A DNA stretch of 64,000 nucleotides from Pseudomonadota bacterium. Lineage in GTDB: Bacteria > Pseudomonadota > Gammaproteobacteria > Burkholderiales > SG8-39. How positions within the stretch are numbered: the first letter of the stretch is position 1; each line of letters begins with the position of its first letter. The notes beneath the pieces were generated by a model that made no database searches, was not told where the DNA came from, and was given only the letters and a program-made list of their open reading frames with translations. The position numbers were made by a program, and so were the translations under genes. The stretch spans positions 124,001 through 188,000 of the forward strand of contig CANGMI010000004.1 of NCBI GenBank assembly GCA_947455195.1, given 5' to 3'. Below, in pieces: positions 7,378 to 16,437 of this stretch.

Positions 7378-9318
7378 ATGGCCACACTTGCTGAAAATCC
7401 GACTGGAATGCTTGCCCCGCAGTTGCCCGGGGGGGGCATGGCCATGGCGACAACCGCTGCCGGCGCGGCTGCTCCGAACGCCGGCGGCGCACTGTCGATG
7501 ACGCCAGCGGTTGCTGCTGGCACGGGCCTGATGGCGGGGCGCGGTACAACCGCGCTCTCACCCGCTGCGGGTGGTGCGCTTGCCTCGTTGGGCGGGCTGG
7601 GTACGGTGCTGTCGCAGCCTGCCGTCAGAAAGTCGATGCCCGCGATTCTCGCGCTGCTGGTGGTGGTGGTGTTTGGTGCGGTTTACTTCTGGATGCAGGA
7701 AGTCCCGTATCGCAGCGTGTTCCCCGGCATGGGCGAGGCCGATCAGCAGACCGCGCTCGAGACATTGAAGGCCGCCAATTTCGCGCCGAGGATCGATCCG
7801 TCGACCGGTCAGCTCACGGTTCCGGTGAGCCGTTACCATGAAGCGCGCATGCTGCTGTCATCCCAGGGTCTGCCCCGCACGCAGAACCGCGGCATTCTCG
7901 AATCGCTGAAGGACCAGTCGGCGATGACGACATCGCAATTCATGGAGCAGGCTCGCTACGTGGCGGCCACCGAACAGGAACTTGCTCGCAGCATTACCCA
8001 GATCGGCAGCATCCAGACGGCGCGCGTGCATCTCGCACAGACCCGTCCAAGCACCTTCGTTCGCGAGCGTACGCCTTCCAAGGCATCAGTCATCATCACC
8101 CCCTACAGCGGCATGCAGGTCACGCCGGGCCAGGTTCAGGCCATCGTTCATCTGGTGGCCTCGAGCATTCCCTATCTCGCGGCGAGCGACGTGACCGTTG
8201 TCGACAACCTGGGCAACCTCATCAGCAAGGTCGGAACCGACGACGCGCTCGGTCTCACCAGCCTTCAGTCCCAGCACAAGCACCAGATCGAAGAGACCTA
8301 TCGCAACCGGATCGTCCAGTTGCTCGAGCCCGTCGTGGGCGAGGGCAACGTTCGAGCGCAGGTTGATCTGGTGATGGACTTCACCCAGATCGAGACCGCG
8401 AGCGAGGATTACGATGCCCGCAAGGCGGGACCCAGGACGCGGTCCGAGGCCCTCAGCGAAGAGCGGGCTTCAACGCCGGATACGAGCGGCATTCCCGGCG
8501 CACTCACCAATTCGCCACCACCCGACTCCACGCCGTCGAAAGAGGTCAACACGCCGCAGGAGCCGAGCGTCGCTGCCGTCGCCAAACTGAACAGCAAGAC
8601 CACCCGAAACTACGAACTGGACAAGCAGGTTCGTCACGTGCGATCGGCGCAAGGGGCGATCACCCGCGTGTCGGCCGCCGTCGTCCTTCGCAATCGTGTG
8701 GCGGCGAGCAAGGAAGGCGACAACAACACCGAGCCCGGCAGTTCGGGCTTCACTCCCGATGAGGTAAAGCGCTTTACCGAACTGGTGCAGGGGGTGGTCG
8801 GATTCAGCCCGGACCGGGGCGATGTCGTGACCCTGATGCCAGCGCGATTCGAGCCGGTAGCCGCAGGGCCCGCGCCAGTCGCCTGGTACGAAAACGAACT
8901 GGCCCTCAATCTCATGAAGGCGGGCTTCGCCTCGATCATGCTGGTTGTCATTCTCCTGACGGTGGTTCGCCCGGTGATTCGCTCGTATCTGCCCGCCCCG
9001 GTCGTGCTTGCCGGATCGGCTGAGGCGGGCGCCGCTGGTGGAGCGATGCTGCCTGGTGGTGTTGCCGGTGCCGACGCACAGGCTGCCGCCGAAGACGACG
9101 ATGATCTGACGATGCGCGATGGCGAGTCGCTGGAGGACTTCAAGGATCGACTGAAGCGCGCCAGCGCTCCCAAGAAGTCGAGCATCTCGGCCGACATGCT
9201 GGATACCGCCAACACCTATGATGACAAGGTCGCGCTGATCCGCATGCTGGTTCGCGAGGATTCGGGTCGCGTGGCGACCGTGTTGAAGAACATGATCAAG
9301 CGTGACCTGGCGGTCTGA
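7378..9318 (+). CDS. fliF: Flagellar MS-ring protein FliF
   Basis: 646 residues, inner-membrane ring on which the motor is built. Two membrane spans are visible: about 88-105 (ILALLVVVVFGAVYFW) and one near 520-540 (FASIMLVVILLTVV), flanking the periplasmic ring-building domains with the conserved KASVIITPYSG and VTVVDNLGNL segments. The cytoplasmic tail ends in the FliG-binding region (ALIRMLVREDSGRVATVLKNM). The protein is longer than typical FliF because the first 80 residues are a Gly/Ala/Met-rich, probably disordered extension. The ATG at 7378 follows a GAGAGAA element. The gene lies 41 bp after fliE. Confidence 0.96.
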   Translation: MATLAENPTGMLAPQLPGGGMAMATTAAGAAAPNAGGALSMTPAVAAGTGLMAGRGTTALSPAAGGALASLGGLGTVLSQPAVRKSMPAILALLVVVVFGAVYFWMQEVPYRSVFPGMGEADQQTALETLKAANFAPRIDPSTGQLTVPVSRYHEARMLLSSQGLPRTQNRGILESLKDQSAMTTSQFMEQARYVAATEQELARSITQIGSIQTARVHLAQTRPSTFVRERTPSKASVIITPYSGMQVTPGQVQAIVHLVASSIPYLAASDVTVVDNLGNLISKVGTDDALGLTSLQSQHKHQIEETYRNRIVQLLEPVVGEGNVRAQVDLVMDFTQIETASEDYDARKAGPRTRSEALSEERASTPDTSGIPGALTNSPPPDSTPSKEVNTPQEPSVAAVAKLNSKTTRNYELDKQVRHVRSAQGAITRVSAAVVLRNRVAASKEGDNNTEPGSSGFTPDEVKRFTELVQGVVGFSPDRGDVVTLMPARFEPVAAGPAPVAWYENELALNLMKAGFASIMLVVILLTVVRPVIRSYLPAPVVLAGSAEAGAAGGAMLPGGVAGADAQAAAEDDDDLTMRDGESLEDFKDRLKRASAPKKSSISADMLDTANTYDDKVALIRMLVREDSGRVATVLKNMIKRDLAV

Positions 9319-9371
9319 GTTCGCCCCCGGATATCGTTTCGCGACGATCCTGACATGATGGAGAAGGTCTG

Positions 9372-10439
9372 ATGGCTGAGAAGACACCGGGTGGGGCAGG
9401 GCAGGACAAGCTGCCGGCATTGAGCGATGAGGTTCGCGAGGAACTCGATCGTCTCACCAGCACCCAGCGCGCGGCGGTTCTCATGCTTCTGCTCGGCGAG
9501 CAGGAAGCTGCCAACATCATCAGTTACCTCAACCCGAAGGAAGTGCAGCCTCTGGGGGCTGCCATGGTCTCGGTCGCTGACCTGTCGCAGGAAGCCATCA
9601 GCGCCGTGCTCGATGACTTCATCGGAACGATCAAGCGCCAGACCACGCTCGGCCTGGGCGTGAACGAGTATGTGGAGTCCGTCCTCAAGCGCGCCCTCGG
9701 GCCTGACAAGGCTGCCTCGGTCCTGTCGCGCATCATGCCCGGGCAGTCGAGCAAGGGTCTTGAGGTTCTTCGCTGGATGGATGCGCGTTCGATTGCCGAC
9801 ATGATTCGTGCCGAGCATCCGCAGGTCGTCGCGATCATCCTGTCGGTGCTTGAATCGAACGTCTCGGCTGACGTGCTCAATTTCCTGCCCCCCGAAGTTC
9901 GGCCGGAGGTCGTCAGTCGCATCGCCAGCCTCGACACGGTGCCGCCCTCGGCGATGCAGGAACTCGAGCAGATCATGCGCAAGCAGTTCTCGACGAGTTC
10001 CACCAGCGTGTCCTCGAGTTTCGGCGGTGTGAAGGCAGCCGCCCAGATTCTCAACTTCACCAAGACCACACCGCTTGCCGGAATCATGTCGGGTGTGAGT
10101 GCCATGGATGGCGATCTCGCGCAGAAGATCCAGGACAACATGTTCACGTTCGACAATCTCGTGTCGTGCGACAACCGCAGCATCCAGGCGCTGATGCGTG
10201 CCGTGGAGCCCGACATGCTCATGGTCGGTTTGAAAGGCGCCGACGAGGGCGTCAGAGCCAAGTTCTTCGACAACATGTCGTCGCGAGCCCGGTCGATGTT
10301 CATCGATGACATGGAGGCCAAGGGGCCGCTGCGGCTGTCCGATGTCGAGGAAGCGCAAAAGCAGATCATGCGTCTGGCCAGACGCCTCGCCGATACCGGT
10401 GAGATGGTGCTGGCGGGTGGTGGAGACGCCTTTGTCTGA
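9372..10439 (+). CDS. fliG: Flagellar motor switch protein FliG
   Basis: 355 residues, rotor protein that contacts FliF, FliM and the MotA stator. The N-terminal domain begins at about residue 28 (LTSTQRAAVLMLLLGE). The EHPQ motif of the middle domain is at 148-151 (IRAEHPQVVAIILS). The C-terminal torque helix carries the expected charges (AKFFDNMSSRARSMFIDDME). There is a short extra N-terminal stretch of about 20 residues compared with enteric FliG. The coding sequence overlaps the TTG start proposed for fliH. Confidence 0.97.
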   Translation: MAEKTPGGAGQDKLPALSDEVREELDRLTSTQRAAVLMLLLGEQEAANIISYLNPKEVQPLGAAMVSVADLSQEAISAVLDDFIGTIKRQTTLGLGVNEYVESVLKRALGPDKAASVLSRIMPGQSSKGLEVLRWMDARSIADMIRAEHPQVVAIILSVLESNVSADVLNFLPPEVRPEVVSRIASLDTVPPSAMQELEQIMRKQFSTSSTSVSSSFGGVKAAAQILNFTKTTPLAGIMSGVSAMDGDLAQKIQDNMFTFDNLVSCDNRSIQALMRAVEPDMLMVGLKGADEGVRAKFFDNMSSRARSMFIDDMEAKGPLRLSDVEEAQKQIMRLARRLADTGEMVLAGGGDAFV

Positions 10440-11334
10440 TTCGTCAACCCGTGCGCCTCGTCCGCCGCAGTGGCGTGCCGAGCCGATTCTCGAAACCGAC
10501 GGCGCCCGCCAACCCTTCCGTCCCCTGTGGCAATCGGTGTCCGGCCAGGGTGCCTTTGCCGTCGAGCATTTTGACCGCGTCTGGTCCGATCCGGCCGAGC
10601 AGACACGACCGGTGGTCGACACGCTGACCTCGGAGGCGCTGCCGTACGATGCGCCGCAATCGATGCCAGACGGTGCCGTGGCCTGTCCGCCCGATCCGTT
10701 GCATGCGGCAGCGGATGCGCATCAGTCGGTGCAATCGCTTCAGGCTGTCCTGCACCGGCCCGTACTCCCGTTGCCCGCGCACGCCCCGGTCATCGATCCT
10801 GCGATTATTCAGCGCGAGCGCGAGGCTGGGCATGCCGAAGGCCGATCGGCTGCACTGGTCGAGATGCGCGGTGCCATCGAGCGTGAGTGCGAGGGCGTTC
10901 GAGAGCTCCTGCGCGGCATTCAGACGGCTCTGGCCGACAGCGAACGGTTCTTTGTCCCGCTCGAGCGTCTGGCCCTCCACCTCGCGCGCCAGATCGTACG
11001 CGGCGAGTTGTCTGTCTCGGGGCAGGCGATCAGCCGCCTCGTCGAGGGATGCCTGGCCGAGATTGATGCTCGTGGTCAGTCGCTGCTGCTGCGCCTCAAT
11101 CCAGCCGACCATGATCGGCTGCTGGCGATGCCGAAGGCGCTCGATGCACACATCAGTGTCGTGCGTGACGGCACCTTGAGTCCGGGCAGCGTACGCGTCG
11201 AAATGGCCGAGGGCATGGTTGAAGATCTCCTCGAGCACCGGCTTGACAGTCTCTCGCAATCCCTGCTGTCCGAGCCCTGGTCGGGGCCGCGTACTTTCGA
11301 GCATCTTCCGCTGGAGTCTGGCGGTGATTCCTGA
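10432..11334 (+). CDS. fliH: Flagellar export ATPase regulator FliH
   Basis: About 300 residues. FliH binds FliI and links it to the export gate at the C-ring. A Pro-rich N-terminal half is followed by a coiled-coil with repeated small residues (IIQREREAGHAEGRSAAL). The C-terminal domain has LALHLARQIVRGELS and LLRLNPADHDRL, typical of FliH/YscL. A TTG start at 10432 is chosen because GGAG lies 6 nt upstream; the gene would then overlap fliG by 8 bp, in keeping with the tight operon. No in-frame ATG or GTG is better placed. FliI starts inside its 3' end. Confidence 0.88.
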   Translation: MSDSSTRAPRPPQWRAEPILETDGARQPFRPLWQSVSGQGAFAVEHFDRVWSDPAEQTRPVVDTLTSEALPYDAPQSMPDGAVACPPDPLHAAADAHQSVQSLQAVLHRPVLPLPAHAPVIDPAIIQREREAGHAEGRSAALVEMRGAIERECEGVRELLRGIQTALADSERFFVPLERLALHLARQIVRGELSVSGQAISRLVEGCLAEIDARGQSLLLRLNPADHDRLLAMPKALDAHISVVRDGTLSPGSVRVEMAEGMVEDLLEHRLDSLSQSLLSEPWSGPRTFEHLPLESGGDS

Positions 11335-12649
11335 TCCAGCGCTGGCCCTGGAGCGCGCATCTCGTCGAGCGGTGGCAGAGCCTCCGACGCGCGTGGGACG
11401 TCTCGTTCGCATGGTGGGGCTGACGCTGGAAGCGCATGGCCTCGTCGTGCCCCACGGTGCGCTGTGTCGGGTCGAGCGAACCGGCATGGAGGACCTCGAG
11501 GCCGAGGTCGTCGGGTTCAATGACAGGGCCACCTTTCTCATGCCCTTCGGAGAACCGACAGGCATCGCCCCGGGCGCCCATGTGCGTCTGTCCAGCCGTC
11601 AGTCAAACGCCCGACTCGGACCTGGTCTTCTCGGACGCGTGATCGATCCGCGGGGCGAGCCCCTCGATGGTCGGCCAGCCCCGCAATGGGATCAGGAACT
11701 GGGGCTTCAGGGACGCCCGATCAATCCGCTCGAACGCGGTCCGATCGATCAGGTCCTCGATGTCGGCGTCAAGGCGATCAACGGTGTCCTCACGATCGGT
11801 CGTGGCCAGCGAATCGGGCTGATGGCAGGCTCAGGCGTGGGGAAAAGCATCCTTCTCGGGATGCTGACCCGCTATACGCAGGCCGATGTCGTGGTCATCG
11901 GACTCATCGGCGAGCGTGGTCGTGAGGTCAATGATTTCATTCGCGAGTCGCTCGGTCCGGCAGGTCTGGCAAAGTCGGTCGTGATCGCGGCACCCGCCAA
12001 CGTGTCGCCGGTCTTGCGTCTGCGCGCGAGCCATCTCGCGCATCTGGTCGCCGAGTACTTCAGGGATCAGGGCAAGAACGTCCTGCTGCTGCTCGACAGC
12101 CTCACGCGTGTCGCCCATGCGCAGCGCGAAATCGGACTCGCCGTCGGTGAACCGCCCACCGCGAAGGGCTATCCGCCCTCTGTCTTCACCCTGTTGCCCA
12201 ATCTCATCGAACGAGCGGGGGTCGGGCGCCGCGGGCACGGGTCCATCACGGCCATCTACACCGTGCTGATGGAAGGCGATGACACCTCCGATCCGGTGGT
12301 CGACATCGTGCGCGCATCACTCGACGGGCAAGTGATGCTGTCGCGTGCGCTGGCGGACGCCGCCCACTATCCGGCGATCGACCTTGCCGGGTCGATCTCA
12401 CGGATCATGCAGTCGCTCCTCGAACCCGATGAACTGCGTGCCGCCAACCGTTTCCGACGTCTGTGGACGCTTTATCAGCAGAACATGGATCTGATCCAGG
12501 TCGGTGCGTACCAGAAAGGTGCCAATCCGGAACTGGATGAGGCGATCGATCTGCGAGGCCACATGGAGACGTTCCTGCGTCAACCGATGGACCACGGCGT
12601 CGACTATGCCGAAACCCGTGCCCGACTCAACGACCTGATGCGTGCCTGA
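11324..12649 (+). CDS. fliI: Flagellum-specific ATP synthase FliI
   Basis: 441 residues, hexameric ATPase that energises flagellar type III export. Walker A AGSGVGKS is at about 168-175, Walker B LLLLDSLTR follows, and GEPPTAKGYPPSVFTLLP is the family block. The C-terminal domain ends with the VDYAETRARL region. GTG at 11324 is the likely start: GGAG lies 7 nt before it and the resulting length is normal for FliI, whereas an ATG at 11219 would add 35 unrelated residues. It overlaps fliH by 11 bp. Confidence 0.96.
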   Translation: MIPDPALALERASRRAVAEPPTRVGRLVRMVGLTLEAHGLVVPHGALCRVERTGMEDLEAEVVGFNDRATFLMPFGEPTGIAPGAHVRLSSRQSNARLGPGLLGRVIDPRGEPLDGRPAPQWDQELGLQGRPINPLERGPIDQVLDVGVKAINGVLTIGRGQRIGLMAGSGVGKSILLGMLTRYTQADVVVIGLIGERGREVNDFIRESLGPAGLAKSVVIAAPANVSPVLRLRASHLAHLVAEYFRDQGKNVLLLLDSLTRVAHAQREIGLAVGEPPTAKGYPPSVFTLLPNLIERAGVGRRGHGSITAIYTVLMEGDDTSDPVVDIVRASLDGQVMLSRALADAAHYPAIDLAGSISRIMQSLLEPDELRAANRFRRLWTLYQQNMDLIQVGAYQKGANPELDEAIDLRGHMETFLRQPMDHGVDYAETRARLNDLMRA

Positions 12650-12687
12650 ATGCGGCGCCAGCACACACGAACCCGAAGGAGCTTTCA

Positions 12688-13131
12688 ATGACGCAGCAAC
12701 GAACCTGGGATCTGCTCGAGCGCCGAGCGAGTGGGCGTGTCGAGGAGACGATGGCTGCGCTGGTCAAGGCAAGACATCAGGTGCAGGAACTCGCCGACAG
12801 TCAGGCGCGACTTGGACAGATGATCGTCGATTACAACAGGCGCCTTGCAGCGCTGCAGACGAGTGCCCACTCCATCGGTCAGGTGGGTATCTATCAGAAC
12901 TACATCGCACAGGTTGAAACCCTTTGTCGTCGGCTCGCTGCAACCCAGCAGGTGGCTGAGCGACAGGTGCTGGCCGCTGCCGATGCTCACCGGGAAGCGG
13001 AAACCGAACGCGCCCGGATGGAGTATCTGGCACAAGCCGAGACGCAACGGGCGCTGATGCGAGCCCAGCGCCAGGACCAGCGGGCGATGGATGCCATTGC
13101 CATCGCGCGGCATCAGGTGAGGCAGCCATGA
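12688..13131 (+). CDS. fliJ: Flagellar export chaperone FliJ
   Basis: 147-residue, almost entirely alpha-helical coiled-coil protein, the stalk-like partner of FliI in the export apparatus. It is charged and Ala/Gln-rich throughout, with YNRRLAALQ and IYQNYIAQVETL near the middle, where FliJ proteins carry a similar helix break. A strong AAGGAG ribosome site precedes the ATG. Identification rests on size, coiled-coil character and position directly after fliI. Its last four bases overlap the start of the next small gene. Confidence 0.9.
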   Translation: MTQQRTWDLLERRASGRVEETMAALVKARHQVQELADSQARLGQMIVDYNRRLAALQTSAHSIGQVGIYQNYIAQVETLCRRLAATQQVAERQVLAAADAHREAETERARMEYLAQAETQRALMRAQRQDQRAMDAIAIARHQVRQP

Positions 13132-13499
13132 CGAGACCTTTGCCAGCAGGGGCAGGGGGCCGAGCCGTCAAGGCGACCGATGAACATCAACAGGGAAACC
13201 CGATCATGAGACGCCGTGCGCTTCATGCCCGTCTGAACCGTCGCATGTTGCACTGCCTTGCCTTCGGTGTCATCGCGTCGGTCATCGCCACCCTCCCTGC
13301 AAAAGGCTACGCCGAGGGGTTGCCGCTCGGGCCGGTTGCAGTCCCGGTCCCCGCGCACGGCATGATCCGCGGCCAGGCTGCCGGCTTGACGGTCGCGACC
13401 CCGCAGGCCCCGCAGGCGCCGCGGCAACTGTTCCTGCAGGAGCGCCCGGCACCTTCGCTCAGGCTGCCTGCCGGCGCGCGCACGTTGCCGACGCGCTGA
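13128..13499 (+). CDS. Small secreted protein of unknown function
   Basis: 123 residues if started at 13128 (ATGA overlap with fliJ), or 98 from the ATG at 13206. The shorter form begins with basic residues and a hydrophobic run (LHCLAFGVIASVIATL) ending near AKGYAEG, a good Sec signal peptide. The mature part is only about 65 residues and Pro/Ala/Gln-rich, with no cysteine pair or recognisable motif. It occupies the position where fliK often follows fliJ but shows no FliK features. Placement suggests co-transcription with the flagellar operon; no function can be assigned. Confidence 0.6.
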   Translation: MTRPLPAGAGGRAVKATDEHQQGNPIMRRRALHARLNRRMLHCLAFGVIASVIATLPAKGYAEGLPLGPVAVPVPAHGMIRGQAAGLTVATPQAPQAPRQLFLQERPAPSLRLPAGARTLPTR

Positions 13500-13525
13500 G
13501 TCACGTACCGATCGAGGAGTCTGTG

Positions 13526-15433
13526 ATGTCGGTTCCGGAAACGGTTGCTTTTGGCAGACCCGCGCTCGAGCGCGGTGCTCGCGTCGGCGCGTTGCTCCAG
13601 CGTGCCCTGCGCTTGCACCGGGCTGGCAATGGCCCGGCGGCCCGTCGTGCCTGCCGCCGGATCATCCGCGTCAGTCCTGGCGAGATCGATGCCTACAATC
13701 TGCTGGCTGCGGTAGAGACGGCTGCCGGCCAGGACGAAGTCGCGCTGACGCACTACCGGAGGGCGCTCGAGATTGCGCCCGGAGATGCCCGCCTGCACAA
13801 CAACTGCGCCGTGGTGTTGCGGCGCCTGGGCCGACTGGAGGAATCGCTTCACCGTTACGATCAGGCGCTTGCGATCGCCCCGGGCTATGTGGCGGCCCAC
13901 CTCAATCGCGGCCATGTACTGCAGGGGCTGAAGCGACTGGACGAGGCGATCGAGTCGCACCAGCGGGCCACTCGACTCCTGCCCGATGACGCGAGCGCAT
14001 TCTTCAGCCTGGGGAATGCCTTGCGCGAGGCCAGGCGCTGGTCTGAAGCCCTCGAGGCGTACGCACGGGTGATCGAAATCGACCATGCGCATGTCGATGC
14101 CTATTGCAATCTCGGCGTGACGCTGCAGACGATGGGGCTGTTCGAGGCCGCACTGCAGACCAGCGAGCGTGCCATTGGCTGCGCGCCGGGCAATGCCCGC
14201 GCATGGCATGGGAAGGCGCTCGCCCACAAGAATCTGGGTCAACTGCCAGATGCCTTCGAGGCTTTCGAGCGGGCACTGGCCCTTCAGCCCGATTATGCAG
14301 AGGCGCTGAGCAATTTCGGCAACCTGTTGAGGGATATGGGACGACTGGACGAGGCGCGCGCCAGACTTGAGCGCTCGGTCGAGTTGATGCCAGACGGGGC
14401 CGATCTGTACAACAATCTCGGGTTTCTCTACAAGGATCTGCTGCGTCTGCCCGAGGCACTTGCCTGCTACGAGAGGGCGATCGCCCTCAACGCGGGAAAC
14501 CCGACTTACCACTGGAACAAGGCGCTCGTGCTGCTGCTGTCGGGGCATTTCGAGGCGGGTTGGACGGCGTATGAGTCCCGCTGGAATACGGCCGATTTCG
14601 TCTCTGAGCGGCGATCCTTCTCCCAGCCACTCTGGAACGGCACCGAGGATATTCGCGGATCCACCATCCTGCTTCATGCCGAGCAGGGTCTGGGGGATAC
14701 CATCCAGTTCGTGCGCTACGTACACCGGGTGGCCGCACGGGGCGCGAGAGTGGTTCTGGAAGTCCCGAGACCACTGCTGCGCCTGTGTCGCAGTCTGGCC
14801 GGCGTGTCGCAACTCGTGGAGCGTGGTCAGGCCTTGCCGGCCTTCGACTGGCATTGCCCGCTGCTCAGTTTGCCAAGGGCATTCGGCACCGTGCTTTCAA
14901 GCATTCCCGCCGTCGAGCCCTACCCACGCCTGCTCGCCGAAGACCTCGAGCGCTGGGGACGCTGCCTGCGCACAGGTCCCCCGAAGGTGGGCATTGCATG
15001 GAGCGGCAGCCTGACGCATCGCAAGGATGCCGAGAGGAGCCTCGCCCTGGCGAGTCTCCTGCAGGTCGTGCCTGCCGATTGCCAGGTGGTGAGCCTGCAG
15101 CGCGAGATTCGACCCAGGGATCGCGGTGTGCTCGAGGCCCGCCCCGACATCTTTCATGCAGGCGAATCTCTCTCCGACTTTCAGGATACCGCTGCCTTGT
15201 GCAGTCAGGTCGATCTGGTGATCAGTGTCGATACAAGCATCGCCCACCTTGCCGGCACCCTCGGCAAGGAGACGTGGGTTCTGCTGCCTTTCTCCCCTGA
15301 CTGGCGCTGGTTGCTCGATATCGAGCAGACGCCCTGGTATCCGAGCCTGCGACTTTATCGCCAGCGATCGATCGGCGACTGGTCGGAGGTGCTTGCCCGG
15401 GTGGCGGCCGAGCTCGAACACCGATTCTCCTGA
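13526..15433 (+). CDS. TPR protein with glycosyltransferase-like C-terminal domain
   Basis: 635 residues. About nine tetratricopeptide repeats span residues 20-340, with repeated patterns such as YNLLAAVETAAGQDEVALTHY, LGNALREARRWSEALEAY and NNLGFLYKDLLRLPEALACYERA. The C-terminal 270 residues resemble a GT-B fold glycosyltransferase of the heptosyltransferase/O-GlcNAc-transferase-like kind: LLHAEQGLGDTIQFVRY (about 382-398), VGIAWSGSLTHRKDAERS and DLVISVDTSIAHLAGTLGK, where the last helix usually binds the nucleotide sugar. Such proteins often lie next to flagellins and may modify flagellin or other surface proteins. ATG at 13526 follows GAGGAG by 6 nt. Substrate and activity are inferred, not shown. 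Confidence 0.85.
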   Translation: MSVPETVAFGRPALERGARVGALLQRALRLHRAGNGPAARRACRRIIRVSPGEIDAYNLLAAVETAAGQDEVALTHYRRALEIAPGDARLHNNCAVVLRRLGRLEESLHRYDQALAIAPGYVAAHLNRGHVLQGLKRLDEAIESHQRATRLLPDDASAFFSLGNALREARRWSEALEAYARVIEIDHAHVDAYCNLGVTLQTMGLFEAALQTSERAIGCAPGNARAWHGKALAHKNLGQLPDAFEAFERALALQPDYAEALSNFGNLLRDMGRLDEARARLERSVELMPDGADLYNNLGFLYKDLLRLPEALACYERAIALNAGNPTYHWNKALVLLLSGHFEAGWTAYESRWNTADFVSERRSFSQPLWNGTEDIRGSTILLHAEQGLGDTIQFVRYVHRVAARGARVVLEVPRPLLRLCRSLAGVSQLVERGQALPAFDWHCPLLSLPRAFGTVLSSIPAVEPYPRLLAEDLERWGRCLRTGPPKVGIAWSGSLTHRKDAERSLALASLLQVVPADCQVVSLQREIRPRDRGVLEARPDIFHAGESLSDFQDTAALCSQVDLVISVDTSIAHLAGTLGKETWVLLPFSPDWRWLLDIEQTPWYPSLRLYRQRSIGDWSEVLARVAAELEHRFS

Positions 15434-15485
15434 CCTTGACTCACCGCTGGCACAAGGTCGAACGCGACACGAGGTTCTCCACCCC

Positions 15486-16436
15486 ATGAAGTCATTCAGG
15501 CTGACACCCGCTTTCAAGGAACGCGCCGCGCTCCACCAGGAGCCTTCGCGGTACGCCCGCCGATGGGCTATTGCCCTGGCGGTTTCAATGGGCGGTTGTC
15601 TCGTCGAGCAACTGGCTCGGGCCCAGACACCTGCCGCACCGACAGGACTGCCGCCGGCTGCGCGTGCACCCGCCGCAGTTCCCGCAGCCGCGCCCCCAGC
15701 CAAGGGCAAGACCGCTGAATCTGCGCCCGCGAGCGCGATGCCGGCTACCGAGACAACTGCGCCACGCAAGTCATCGCTGGGGTGCATCATCGGTGAATTC
15801 AGAACCATCGCCCTCGGCCAGCACGATCCCCGCCAGCGTTATCAACAGGCGATGGAGTGGCTTGAGCAGAAGGGGCCGAGTTGTCCGGAAGACAAGTTGA
15901 TGGTGCTCCGGGAGAACAGGGCCATGTGGCTGGGCACGGCCGATCGTCCTCAGGTGCGGGATCGAATCGACTTTCTGATCGAGTCGGTAGCGGGCTCTTC
16001 CGGGGCGGGGGCTGCCTCGCTCTACGCGGCGAAGCCGCCGCCTCCGCCCGAAACGGTTGAGTCAACCACAGCGGGCATGCGAGCCCCTCCGTCCGATCCC
16101 AGACTCCTGCCGCCACCGGGCGCGCCGTATCCGGGCATGCCACCGGGCGCACCGTATCCTGTCTTGCCGCCGGGGGCGATGGCGGTACCGCCGCCCCCCG
16201 GCTATCCGATGCCCGGTGCGTTGCCTGGAATGGCGCCTGGAATGGCGCCTGGATATGGGGCGATGCCGGGCGTGCCTGCCCCCGCGCTGCCCATGGCCGG
16301 GCTGCCGATGGGAGGGGCGGTGATCGCGCCCACCATCGTTGTTCCGCCAGGCAATCCATCGCCTGCATCGTCACCTCAAGGCGGGGCGGCATCGAATGCT
16401 GGCGGTGGCAGCAGCGCGGCCAGCCGGGGGCGCTGA
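15486..16436 (+). CDS. Proline-rich secreted protein, function unknown
   Basis: 316 residues from the ATG at 15486. A basic start leads into a hydrophobic segment (RRWAIALAVSMGGCLVEQLARAQ) that looks like a Sec signal peptide. An Ala/Pro linker follows, then a compact helical domain of about 80 residues (LGCIIGEFRTIALGQHDPRQRYQQ ending in RPQVRDRIDFLIE) containing two cysteines. The last 140 residues are low-complexity with repeated PPGAPYPGMPPG and GMAPGMAPG units. No known family is recognised. It sits between the TPR-glycosyltransferase and the GT2 gene, whose GTG overlaps this gene's end, suggesting one transcript. Confidence 0.7.
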   Translation: MKSFRLTPAFKERAALHQEPSRYARRWAIALAVSMGGCLVEQLARAQTPAAPTGLPPAARAPAAVPAAAPPAKGKTAESAPASAMPATETTAPRKSSLGCIIGEFRTIALGQHDPRQRYQQAMEWLEQKGPSCPEDKLMVLRENRAMWLGTADRPQVRDRIDFLIESVAGSSGAGAASLYAAKPPPPPETVESTTAGMRAPPSDPRLLPPPGAPYPGMPPGAPYPVLPPGAMAVPPPPGYPMPGALPGMAPGMAPGYGAMPGVPAPALPMAGLPMGGAVIAPTIVVPPGNPSPASSPQGGAASNAGGGSSAASRGR

Positions 16437-16437
16437 T

